In this document: positions 43,369-52,477 of the stretch, in pieces | Position numbering within the stretch: the first letter of the stretch is position 1 | Layout of the letters: each line of letters begins with the position of its first letter | Source of the DNA: Triticum aestivum | Taxonomy: Eukaryota; Streptophyta; Magnoliopsida; Poales; Poaceae | DNA: 64,000 nucleotides | Assembly: GCF_018294505.1 (NCBI RefSeq) | Contig: NC_057807.1 | Span: 138,662,747-138,726,746 of the forward strand | Direction of reading: 5' to 3' | Program-made: the position numbers and the translations under genes | The notes under the pieces: generated by a model | Seen by the model: only the letters and a program-made list of their open reading frames with translations | Told to the model about the DNA's origin: nothing | Database searches by the model: none

Positions 43369-44510
43369 CTAGTAATGTGGGTACCTCTGCTTGGATGGAG
43401 TCAAGACTTCAGAAATATAGTACACTAGAAGTTGAACTTTATAGGCTTTGCCTTCTTCTTCTCGCTCCATTGTGAGCACTGTGCTAACAACCTGACCAGT
43501 GGCTGCAATGTACAAGAGTAAAGTTTCTTTGTTGTTCGGAGCAGCAAGCACCGGCTGAGTGGAAAGCAGGGCTTTGAGCTCCACAAACGCTGATTCAGCT
43601 TTGGGAGTCCACTCGAACATATCAAACTTCTTCATCAGTCGGTAAAGAGGCAGCGCTTTCTCACTGAGACGTGAAATGAATCGACTTAATGTAGCAAGAC
43701 AACCTGTGAGCTTCTGAAGGTCATGCACACACACATGGCATTTCATTCCGAGAATTGCACCAATTTTCTCGGGATTAGCATCTATCCCTCGTTCAGAAAC
43801 GAGGAAACCGAGTAACTTTCCTTCGGGTACTCTGAATGTGCATTTGGATGGATTCAACTTAATGTCATACCTTCTCAGATTGGCGAAGGTTTCAACAAGG
43901 TCAGTCAGCAGGTCGAAACTCTTGCATGACTTTAGTACAATATCATCCACATATGCCTCCACATTCTGACTGATCTGAGTGAGCAGGCACTTCTCAATCA
44001 TGTGCATGAATGTGGCACCGGCGTTTTTGAGACCAAAAGGCATGGTGACATAGCAGAAACACCCGAATGGGGTGATGAGGACTGTTTTTATTTCATATGG
44101 TCCAAATAGTCGGATCTAATGGTATGCGGAATACGCATCAAGAAAAGACAAACGCTCGCACCCTGCAGTCGAGTCGACTATCTGTTCGATGCAAGGGAGC
44201 GGAAAATGATCTTTTGGGCAGGCCCGATTGATATGCTTGAAGTCAATGCACATACATAGTGATTTATCCTTCTTGGGGACCATGACGATGTTGGCGAGCC
44301 ACTTGGAGTGGTAAATCTCACGGATGAACTCAGCTGCCAGGAGCCGAGCCACTTCCTTGCCAATCGCCTTCCTCTTCTCTGCAGTGGACCGTCAGAGATG
44401 TTCCTTGATAGGTTTAGCTTTCGAGTCAACACGCAAATGGTGCTCAACCAGTCCCCTAGGTACACGTGGCATGTCTGATGGTTTCCATGCAAAGATGTCC
44501 CAGTTCTCAC
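43369..44510 (-). pseudogene. Reverse transcriptase and degenerate Gypsy RNase H, Tat element
   Basis: RT motifs WLANIVMVPKKD, DFKHINRACPKD, FPLPCIEQIVD, SFLDAYSAYH, MPFGLKNAGATF and the catalytic YVDD (about 43942-43953), then KLNPSKCTF and GFLVSERGI. One TAG just after AYH (near 44116) replaces a Gln codon; the frame also ends between 44043 and 44116. The first RNase H follows as LLLYIAATGQVVS, in which the usual catalytic Asp is lost (IAA instead of xDA), as expected once the second RNase H took over. Confidence 0.88.
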
Positions 44511-44535
44511 AGAGGAACTGGATGAGCACGACTTC

Positions 44536-45156
44536 CTATGTGCTGTTGAGTGTCATTGAGATGTGGGTCGGAGCAGCTGTGGGATCTTTTGGGTGAATGT
44601 GAACTGGTTTTGTCTCACCAGCCGACTGAAATGCTGACTTAGAAGCAAGCTTCTTGGAGCAGAGAAAATCACTTGGATCAGCGTTGTTCTTGTGTTCTTC
44701 CAGTTCAACCACCACCATTTTCTCGTCAGCGATCTTGGACCCCTTTTCGAGGCATTCCTCTGCTCTCTGTCTGTTCCCGGTGACCATCATCACACCTTTG
44801 GGCCTTGTGATCTTCATCTTGAGATACACGTAACATGGACGGGCCATGAAACGAGCATATGATGGCCTGCCCAGAATAGCATGATAGGCACTTTGGAAAT
44901 CTACCACTTCGAACATCAACTTTTCCTTGCGGAAATTCTTTGAATCGGCGAAAACCACATCCAAAGCAATTTGCCTGAGTGACTTCGCCTTCTTCCCAGG
45001 AATGACGCCGTGGAACTGCATGTTGCTCTCACTGACTCGGGACATCGGAATGCCCATCCCCTGGAGGGTCTCTGCATACAGAATGTTCAAACCACTGCCA
45101 CCATCCATGAGAACTTTACGCGGTCGAGTGCCTCCAACGACTGGGTTGACCACCAA
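44536..45156 (-). pseudogene. Aspartic protease region, Tat element
   Basis: Retropepsin motif VLMDGGSGLNILYA (catalytic Asp, with DGG rather than DTG), then GMGIP, FHGVIPG, and the flap-side text YHAILGRPSYARFMA. The chain continues into the Lys-rich linker to RT. The frame is open over 206 residues; the borders to gag and RT have frame changes. Confidence 0.85.
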
Positions 45157-45223
45157 AGTTTGTCGCCCGGGGGTAGCAACATGAGCTGGGTGATCCGACT
45201 GGTTGAAGGTGATAGTAGTATTT

Positions 45224-45983
45224 TTACCACTTGAGGTATGTCATAGTTGCCAGAGCAACCATGTTCACCTCTCTGTTGATGACTTTCAGTCGACTTTTGC
45301 TGTCAACATCAGCAAAAATCACCAAAGTTGCATTGACCTCCGGATAATCATCTACCTTTTCTTCATCTTCATCCTTATCAGAGCCTTTCTCACTCTGTTG
45401 TCCTTCACGGAACTGTTGTATGAGGACTCTGCACTGTCGAGTGGTGTGTTTAGGCACAATCAGATTGCCTTCCTCATCTTTCTTCGTGTGACTGGGACAC
45501 GGTAAATCCAGGACATCTTGACCGGACTGATCCTTCATCTTTTTGGGTACCCACGGTCCTTTGGGCTTTCCCTTGAACTTTCCTTGTGTATTGACCACTG
45601 CCGCTTCAGCCTGGCCTGAGGCTTCAGCCTTGCGCCACAACATTTGCACATTTGGATGCTACTACCGTACTTTCCAGAGGATTAGCTTCCAAGGGTATTT
45701 ATCCAGCAGTAGATCCTTTAGATTCAACCTCGACTATGTTACAGCCTCGGATCATTGTCAACGAACATTATGAAACTGTGCAAAGAGTTAAGAAACTTTA
45801 CAATGTTACAAAGAACTTCAGGGCATTATTGCAATTCTTGGCTTGGATTTCTGTGTCCGACTGGGATTTCCACCTCCAGCCTCGAGGTCGACTGTCTCCT
45901 TTTCCATTGCGGAGTCGGTCCTCTTCTTCACCATTCTCATACTGAGTGGCGATTTCTGTCGTCCGATTCAAAGTCATGGCCCC
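45224..45983 (-). pseudogene. gag C-terminal part, Tat element, split by plastid DNA
   Basis: C-terminal gag at 45224-45634 with KFKGKPKGPWVPKK and a C-x2-H...H-x4-C zinc-binding segment (CPSHTKK...KHTTRQC). The more N-terminal gag text [11 protein letters not shown] lies at about 45860-45983. Between them sits the atpB-like insert. The N-terminal gag domain and 5' LTR are gone. Confidence 0.8.
45635..45848 (+). pseudogene. atpB: Plastid atpB fragment inserted in nuclear DNA (NUPT)
   Basis: The plus strand translates to the ATP synthase beta subunit segment [34 protein letters not shown] and [11 protein letters not shown]. The surrounding bases (CCACAACATTTGCACATTT ... GCAATTCTTGG) read as plastid atpB, with scattered substitutions and a one-base deletion near 45795 that breaks the frame. 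About 214 bp, no start and no stop of its own. It is flanked on both sides by gag of the Tat element, so it entered the retrotransposon. A source through mitochondrial DNA is possible. Confidence 0.88.
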
Positions 45984-46247
45984 TGTTGGGGATATGACTA
46001 CTGGGTGTAAACCGCCCAGGAGGGGCCGGATTACACTCACAAGGAGTCCAGTACAAGAGCCCATGAAGATGAAGGATATGGCGCGTTAACTATGAAAGCT
46101 TAGAGGCCCAGAGCCTAATGGCGGATTAGGGCCCATAGTAGTAAACCGCCATAGATATATAACTTGTATTGTAAGTTAGGGAAAGGAAGAAACCGAGTCG
46201 GACACTTGTATGAGCCGGCCTCGGGATTCTGTAAACCGGCCGGGCAT
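45984..46247 (+). mobile_element. Start of another LTR, truncated
   Basis: Begins TGTTGGGGATATGACTACTG, a TGTTGGGGA start seen on Triticeae Gypsy LTRs, with AAACCGCC / CCGGCC motifs. It is broken at 46247 by the element at 46248. GGCCC (45979-45983) may be its target duplication. The remainder should lie beyond the window on the right. Confidence 0.6.
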
Positions 46248-47825
46248 TGATACGTCTCCAATGTATCTATAATTTTTTATTGCTCCATGCTACTTTATCT
46301 ACTGTTTTGGACTATATTGGGCTTTATTTTCCACTTTTATATTATTTTTGGGACTAACCTATTAACCGGAGGCCCAGCCCAGAATTGCTGTTTTTTTGCC
46401 TATTTCAGTGTTTCGAAGAAACGGAATATCAAACGGAGTCCAAACGGAATGAAACCTTCGGGAACGTGATTTTCTCACCGAACGTGATCCAGGAGACTTG
46501 GACCCTACTCCAAGAAGTAAAAGAGGCGGTCACGAGGGTGGGGGGCGCACCCCCCCTAGGGCGCGCCCCCTGCCTCGTGGGCCCCCTGTTGCTCCACCGA
46601 CGTACTCCTTCCTCCTATATATACCTATGTACCCCCAAACGATCAGAACAGGAGCCAAAAACCTAATTCCACTGCCGCAACCTTCTCTATCCACGAGATC
46701 CCATCTTGGGGCCTGTTCCGGAGCTCCGCCGAAGGGGGCATCCACCATGGAGGGCTTCTACATCAACACCATAGCCCCTCCGATGAAGTGTGAGTAGTTT
46801 ACTTCAGACCTTCGGGTCCATAGCTAGTAGCTAGATGGCTTCTTCTCTCTTTTTGGATCTCAATACAATGTTCTCCCCCTCTCTCGTGGAGATCTATTCG
46901 ATGTAATCTTCTTTTTGCGGTGTGTTTGTTGAGACCGATGAATTGTGGGTTTATGATCCAACTTATCTATGAATAATATTTTAATCTTCTTTGAATTCTT
47001 TTATGTATGATTGAGTTATCTTTGCAAGTCTCTTCGAATTATCCGTTTGGTTTGGCCAACTAGATTGGTAGTTCTTGCAATGGGAGAAGTGCTTAGCTTT
47101 GGGTTCAATCTTGCGGTGTCCTTTCCCAGTGACAGAAGGGGCAGCAAGGCACGTATTGTATTGTTGCCATTCAGGATAACAAGATGTTTTTTATCATATT
47201 GCATGAATTTACCCCTCTACATCATGTCATCTTGCTTAAGGCGTTACTCTGTTTTTTAACTTAATACTCTAGATGCATGCTGGATAGCGGTCGATGAGTG
47301 GAGTAATAGTAGTAGATGCAGATCGTTTTGGTCTATTTGTCTTGGACGTGATGCCTATATACATGATCATACCTAGATATAGTCATACCTATGCTCAATT
47401 TTATTAATTGCTCAACAGTACTTTGTTCACCCACCTAGAATATCTATGCTCTTGAGAGAAGCCACTAGTGAAACCTATGCCCCCCGGGTCTATTTTCATC
47501 ATATCAATCTCCATTACTTTATTACTTGCTTTGTTTTTACTTTGCCTTTTACTTTTCACTTTGCATCTATATACCAAAAATACCAAAAATATTATTTATC
47601 ATCTCTATCAGATCTCACTCTCGTAAGTGACCGTGAAGGGATTGACAACCCCTAATCGCGTTGGTTGCGAGGAGCTATCGTTTTGTGTAGGTGCGAGGGA
47701 CTTGTGCGTGGTCTCCTACTAGATTAATACCTTGGTTCTCAAAAACTGAGGGAAATACTTACGCTACTTTGCTGCATCATCCTCTCCTCTTCGGGGAAAT
47801 CCAACGCAGTGCTCAAGAGGTAGCA
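46248..47825 (+). repeat. 5' LTR, family B
   Basis: TG...CA, with promoter-like TATATATA at 46616-46623 in CTCCTATATATACC and a transcript region starting about 30 bp later. The ORFs in it are chance frames. Confidence 0.9.
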
Positions 47826-47836
47826 AGAAGAATTTC

Positions 47837-47854
47837 TGGCGCCATTGCCGGAGA
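47837..47854 (+). other. Primer binding site, tRNA-Asp type
   Basis: TGGCGCCATTGCCGGAGA differs from the exact tRNA-Asp complement (seen at 12145-12162) at two positions, both G to A. Confidence 0.75.
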
Positions 47855-48083
47855 GGCTCACGCAAGAGCAAGTCAACCATACCAAGTACGCATCACAATC
47901 CCTATCTCTCACATTACATTATTGTAATTTGCCTCTCGTTTTCCTCTCCCCCACTTCACCCTTGCCATTTTATTCGCCCTTTCTTTCCCAATCTCCTCCT
48001 CTTTTTCCCGTTGCCTTTTTGTTTGCTCGTGTGTCAGTTTGCTTGCTTGTCGTTATGTCTGAAATTGGGGAAATATTGCCGAC

Positions 48084-48887
48084 ATGGGCGATAATAATAT
48101 CATGGAAAATTCCGAAGCTCCTGCTGAAGAATCCCCTATCTATCATACAAAAAGATTTCGAATCGGTAGTGGTAATATTATTGGAAAAGGAGTTATTCAA
48201 GATTTCTTTACTTGTGCCGGTGCTTTGCCCTCTATGGGCAGTTCTATTCTTCATAGAACTAGTAGTCTTGCGGACGCCATTGCCATGCTTATTGTTGAAC
48301 TTGAAAGGCAATTTATGCATATGCACCCTTCTATACAAAGGATTTTCCTTGAATTTTCTAATATCGAACACTCCTCTGTTAAGCGTGCCGCTACTATCTT
48401 TTTGGATCATGAATTCAGATTTATAATAAAAGAGGCCAAAGAAATCTTTGCGCATTATAGGGTGGACGCCGGCCGTCCTCCCATAGAATCTATCCTCTTT
48501 GATCAAGAAGAAATTATGCGTTTTCAATCTCTTGACTATGTTGCTTTCAATGAAAACCTTAGAAAAAAGGTGCCAACCAACATTTTAATTGATAGAATCT
48601 CTGAACTTAATGATGATTTGGCTATTCGAAATAATGAGTTAGGATACTCTCTTGAGTATAGACTCACAAGGTTCTGTCAAAAGAACGCTTATAATGATGA
48701 ATTGGTTGTGCATTATGAAGGGCCAAAAGAGGAACCTATACCTCCTAAAATTGATCTTGGGGATTTTTGCCCTATTAAATTTAGCCCTTTTGATTACTTT
48801 TGCTTGCCTCAAAGAAAACTTGCTGCCGAACGTAGAGAATATGAAATGAGTTTCAGCGATCTATCTTATTACTACGGCACTACCTAG
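48084..48887 (+). CDS. Single ORF of the non-autonomous element, unknown function
   Basis: 267 aa, intact, from ATG 48084 (ACATGGGCG). Starts MGDNNIMENSEAPAEESP, then an acidic/hydrophobic helical protein with VELERQFMHMHPSIQRIF, EFRFIIKEAKEIFAHYRV and a Pro/Glu-rich tail PKEEPIPPKIDLGDFCPIKF, ending SYYYGTT. No zinc knuckle, protease, RT or integrase motif. Its place just after the primer site and its size suggest a gag-like particle protein; that is inference. No stops or frameshifts, in contrast to the other retroelement genes here. Confidence 0.65.
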   Translation: MGDNNIMENSEAPAEESPIYHTKRFRIGSGNIIGKGVIQDFFTCAGALPSMGSSILHRTSSLADAIAMLIVELERQFMHMHPSIQRIFLEFSNIEHSSVKRAATIFLDHEFRFIIKEAKEIFAHYRVDAGRPPIESILFDQEEIMRFQSLDYVAFNENLRKKVPTNILIDRISELNDDLAIRNNELGYSLEYRLTRFCQKNAYNDELVVHYEGPKEEPIPPKIDLGDFCPIKFSPFDYFCLPQRKLAAERREYEMSFSDLSYYYGTT

Positions 48888-49547
48888 ATCTATCCTTGCT
48901 TTTATGCCTAGCTAGGGGCGTTAAACGATAGCGCTTGTTGGGAGGCAACCCAATTTTATTTTTAGCTTTTGCTTTTGCTTCTGTTTAGGAATAAATAATC
49001 CATCTAGCCTCTGTTTGGATGTGGTTTTATGTTTTAATTATTGTTTGTACCAAGTAGAACCTATAGGATAACCTACGATGATAGTTGATTTGATTCTGCT
49101 GAAAAACAGAAACTTTGCGCGCACGAATATAATTTTGTTAAATCACAGGAACGTTATTTTGCGTTGATTCTTTTTGCTGCTGTTCAATAGACAAATTGTC
49201 CAGGACTTCCTATTTTGGTAGGATTTTTAGAGTTCCTTAAGTTTGCATTAGTTACAGATTGCTACAGACTGTTCTGTTTTTGACAGATTTTGTTTTGCGT
49301 GTGTTGTTTGCTTATTTTGATGAATCTATGACTAGTAAAATAGTTTATGATCCATAGAGAAGTTGGAATACAGTAGGTTTAACACCAATATAAATAAAGA
49401 GTGAGTTCATTACAGTACCTTTAAGTAGTCCTTTGTTTTCTTTCTCTAACGGAGCTCACGAGATTTCTATTGAGTTTTGTGTTGTGAAGTTTTCAAGTTT
49501 TGGGTGAATTCTTTTGATGGATTATGGAACAAGGAGTAGCAAGAGCC
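48888..49547 (+). other. Internal non-coding region of family B element
   Basis: No ORF. AT-rich; includes GGAGGCAACCCAATTTTATT right after the ORF. Confidence 0.5.
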
Positions 49548-49633
49548 TAAGCTTGGGGATGCCCATGGCACCCCCAAGAGAATCCAAGGACACCAAAAAT
49601 TCAAAGCTTGGGGATGCCCCGGAAGGCATCCCC
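49548..49633 (+). repeat. Two hairpins beginning with polypurine-like AAGCTTGGGGATGCC
   Basis: The first (49551-49578) pairs CTTGGGG with CCCCCAAG around GATGCCCATGGCA. The second pairs GGGGATGCC (49610-49618) with GGCATCCCC (49625-49633) around CCGGAA, a perfect 9-bp stem with a 6-nt loop. The same AAGCTTGGGGATGCC is the real polypurine tract before the 3' LTR (51733-51747). Confidence 0.75.
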
Positions 49634-49818
49634 TCTTTCGTCTACTTTCATCGGTAATTTACTTGGAGCTATATTTTTATTCACCACATGATATGTGTTT
49701 TGCTTGGAGCGTCTTGTATTATTTGCGTCTTTGCTTGTTAGTTTACCACAATCATCCTTGCTGTACACACCTTTTGATAGAGCCATACATGAATTGGAAT
49801 TTGCTAGAATACTCTATG

Positions 49819-49985
49819 TGCTTCATTTATATCTTTTGAGCTTGATAGTTTTGCTCATAGTGCTTCACTTATATCTTTTGAGCGTGATAATTTTTGCTCT
49901 AGTGCTTCACTTAGATCTTTTAGAGCACGGTGGTGGATTTGTTTTAAAGAAACTATTGATCTCTCATGCTTCACTTAGATTATTT
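49819..49985 (+). repeat. Tandem GTGCTTCA(C/T)TTATATCTTTTGAG repeats
   Basis: Three to four diverged copies, about 40 bp apart (near 49818, 49860, 49902 and 49966). Non-coding part of the family B element. Confidence 0.75.
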
Positions 49986-50866
49986 TGAGAGTCGTTAATA
50001 GCATGGTAATTTGCTTAATATTAATATACTTGGTATTCAAGATATGTGAAACTTTCTTTTGAGTGCGTTGAATACTAAGATAAGTTTGATGCTTGATAAT
50101 TGTTTTGAGATATGGAGGTGATAATATCAAAGTCGTGCTAGTTGAGTAATTGTGAATTTGAGAAATGCTCGTGTTGAAGTTTGCAAGTCCCGTAGCATGC
50201 ACGTATGGTTAAAGTTGTGTAACAAATTTGAAACATGAAGTGTACCTGGCTTGTGCATCCTTATGAGTGGCGGTCGGGGACGAGCGATGGTCTTTTCCTA
50301 CCAATCTATCCCCCTAGGAGCATGCGCGTAGTACTTGATTTCTGATGACTTCTAAATTTTTGCAATAAGTATATGAGTTCTTTTGACTAATATTGAGTCC
50401 ATGGATTATACACACTTTTATCTTTCTGCCTTTGCTAGCCTCTTCGGTACCGTGCATTGCCCTTTCTCACCTTGAGAGTTGGTGCAAACTTCGCCGGTGC
50501 ATCCAAACCCCGTGATATGATACGCTCTATCACACATAAACCTCCTTATATCTTCCTCAAAACAGCCACCATACCTACCTATTATGGCATTTCCATAGCC
50601 ATTCGAGATATATTGCCATGCAACTTCCATCATCATCATCATGACATACATTACTTTTGTCATATTGCCATTGCATGATCATGTAGTTGACATCGTATTT
50701 GTGGCAAAGCCACCATGCATTATTTTTCATACATGTCACTCTTGATTCATTGCACCATCCCGGTACACCGCCGGAGGCATTCATATAGAGTCATATCTTG
50801 TTCTAAGTTTCGAGTTGTAATCCTTATGTTGTAATCAATAGAAGTGTGATGATCATCATTATTAGA

Positions 50867-50937
50867 GCATTGCCCAAAAAGAAAAGAAAAAGAAAGGCCA
50901 AAAAAAATAAAAAGTAATAATAAAAAAAGGGCAATGC
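50867..50937 (+). repeat. Inverted repeat around an A-rich tract
   Basis: GCATTGCCC (50867-50875) and GGGCAATGC (50929-50937) enclose 53 nt that are almost all purine. This gives a 9-bp perfect stem with an unpaired A/G-rich loop. Confidence 0.8.
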
Positions 50938-50949
50938 TACTATCTCTTT

Positions 50950-51056
50950 TTCCACACTTGTGCTTCAAAGTAGCACCTTGTTCTTCGTGTAGTGAGTCTC
51001 ATATATTGTGCTTCAAAGTAGCACCTTGTTCTTCATGTAGCGAGTCTCATAAGTTG
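50950..51056 (+). repeat. Two tandem copies of a 50-bp unit
   Basis: TTGTGCTTCAAAGTAGCACC followed by TTGTTCTTC(G/A)TGTAG(T/C)GAGTCTCATA, twice. Each unit has a small palindrome GTGCTTCAAAGTAGCAC. Confidence 0.85.
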
Positions 51057-51732
51057 TCTTTTTATACTAGTGGGAATTTTTCATTATAGAACTTGGCTTG
51101 TATATTCCTACGATGGGCTTCCTCAAATGCCCTAGGTCTTCATGAGCAAGCAAGTTGGATGCACACACACTAGTTTTCTTTTGTTGAGCATACATAGCTC
51201 TAGTACATTCATTGCATGGCAATCCCTACTCCTCATGTTGACATCAATTGATGGGCATCCCGTTGATTATCCTCGTCAATGTGAGACTTTCTTATTTTTT
51301 GTCTTCTCCACACAATCCCCTTCATCATATTCTATTCCACCCATAGTGCTATATCCATGGCTCACGCTCATGTATTGCGTAAAGGTTGAAAAAGTTTGGG
51401 ATTATCTAAGTATGAAACAATTGCTTGGCTTGTCATCGGGGGTATAGAAGTTGGGAACATCTTTGTGTGATGAAAATGAAGCATAGCCTAACTATATGAT
51501 TTTGTAGGGATGAACTTTCTTTTGCCATGCTATTTTGAGAAGACATGATTGCTTTGATTAGTATGCTTGAAGTATTATTATTTTTATGTCAATATGAACT
51601 TTTGTCTTGAATCTTTCAGATCTGAATATTCATGCCACAATTAAGAAGATTTACATTGAAATTATGCCAAAGTATCACTCCGCTTCAAAAATTCCTTTTT
51701 ATCATTTACCTACTCGAGGACGAGCAGGAATT
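51057..51732 (+). other. Internal 3' non-coding region of family B element
   Basis: No supported ORF. Ends CTACTCGAGGACGAGCAGGA before the polypurine tract. Confidence 0.5.
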
Positions 51733-51747
51733 AAGCTTGGGGATGCC
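51733..51747 (+). other. Polypurine tract, family B element
   Basis: AAGCTTGGGGATGCC directly before the 3' LTR start at 51748. Confidence 0.75.
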
Positions 51748-52477
51748 TGATACGTCTCTAATGTATCTATAATTTTTTATTGCTCCATGCTACTTTATCT
51801 AATGTTTTGGACTATATTGGGCTTTATTTTCCACTTTTATATTATTTTTGGGACTAACCTATTAACCGGAAGCCCAGCCCAGAATTGCTATTTTTTTTGC
51901 CTATTTCTGTGTTTAGAAGAAACAGAATATCAAACGGAGTCCAAACGGAATGAAACCTTTGGGAACATGATTTTCTCACCGAACATGATCCAGGAGACTT
52001 GGACCCTACTCCAAGAAGTAATAGATGCGGTCACGAGGGTGGGGGGCGCGCCCCCTGCCTCGTGGGCCCCCTATTGCTCCACCGACGTACTCCTTCCTCC
52101 TATATATACCTACGTATCCCCAAACGATCAGAACAGGAGCCAAAAACCTAATTCCACCGCCGCAACCTTCTATATCCACGAGATCCCATCTTGGGGCCTG
52201 TTCCGGAGCTCCGCCGGAGGGGGCATCCACCATGGAGGGCTTCTACATCAACACCATAGCCCCTCCGATGAAGTGTGCGTAGCTTACTTCAGACCTTCGG
52301 GTCCATAGCTAGTAGCTAGATGGCTTCTTATCTCTTTTTGGATCTCAATACAATGTCCCCCCCCCCTCTCTCGTGGAGATCTATTCGATGTAATCTTCTT
52401 TTTGCGGTGTGTTTGTTGAGACCGATGAATTGTGGGTTTATGATCCAGCTTATCTATGAATAATATTTGAATCTCCT
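51748..52477 (+). repeat. 3' LTR of family B, first 730 bp
   Basis: Collinear with 46248-46990 with few differences; TATATATA at 52101-52108. Cut at 52477 by retrotransposon 3, with the target copy CTCCT at 52473-52477. The rest should follow retrotransposon 3 beyond the window. Confidence 0.9.

Larger units (their letters stand above)
29795..45983 (-). mobile_element. Tat-lineage Gypsy retrotransposon, minus orientation, 5' end missing
   Basis: From high to low coordinate: gag, protease, RT, two RNase H domains and integrase on the minus strand, then a tandem repeat array, an accessory gene on the opposite (plus) strand, a polypurine tract and the 3' LTR. A second RNase H after the Gypsy one, 3' tandem repeats and an antisense accessory ORF are known traits of the Tat clade. 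The 5' LTR and gag start are lost where another LTR begins at 45984. Contains two solo LTRs (34060-35627 and 35852-39935) and a plastid DNA fragment (45635-45848). Confidence 0.85.
46248..52477 (+). mobile_element. Non-autonomous LTR retrotransposon (family B), 3' LTR interrupted
   Basis: 5' LTR 46248-47825 (TGATACGTCTCC...GTAGCA, 1578 bp), tRNA-Asp-like primer site, 3.9 kb internal region with one 267-codon ORF and no pol, polypurine tract, and the start of the 3' LTR (51748-52477), which is cut by retrotransposon 3. GGCAT (46243-46247) is the expected left target duplication. A solo LTR of the same family is at 34060-35627. It must use enzymes from another element. Confidence 0.9.

Noticed and set aside
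45652..45945. ORF with ATP synthase beta similarity as a functional gene
   Set aside because: Only a 214-bp internal atpB piece with a frame-breaking deletion, no start or promoter, lying inside a retrotransposon gag.
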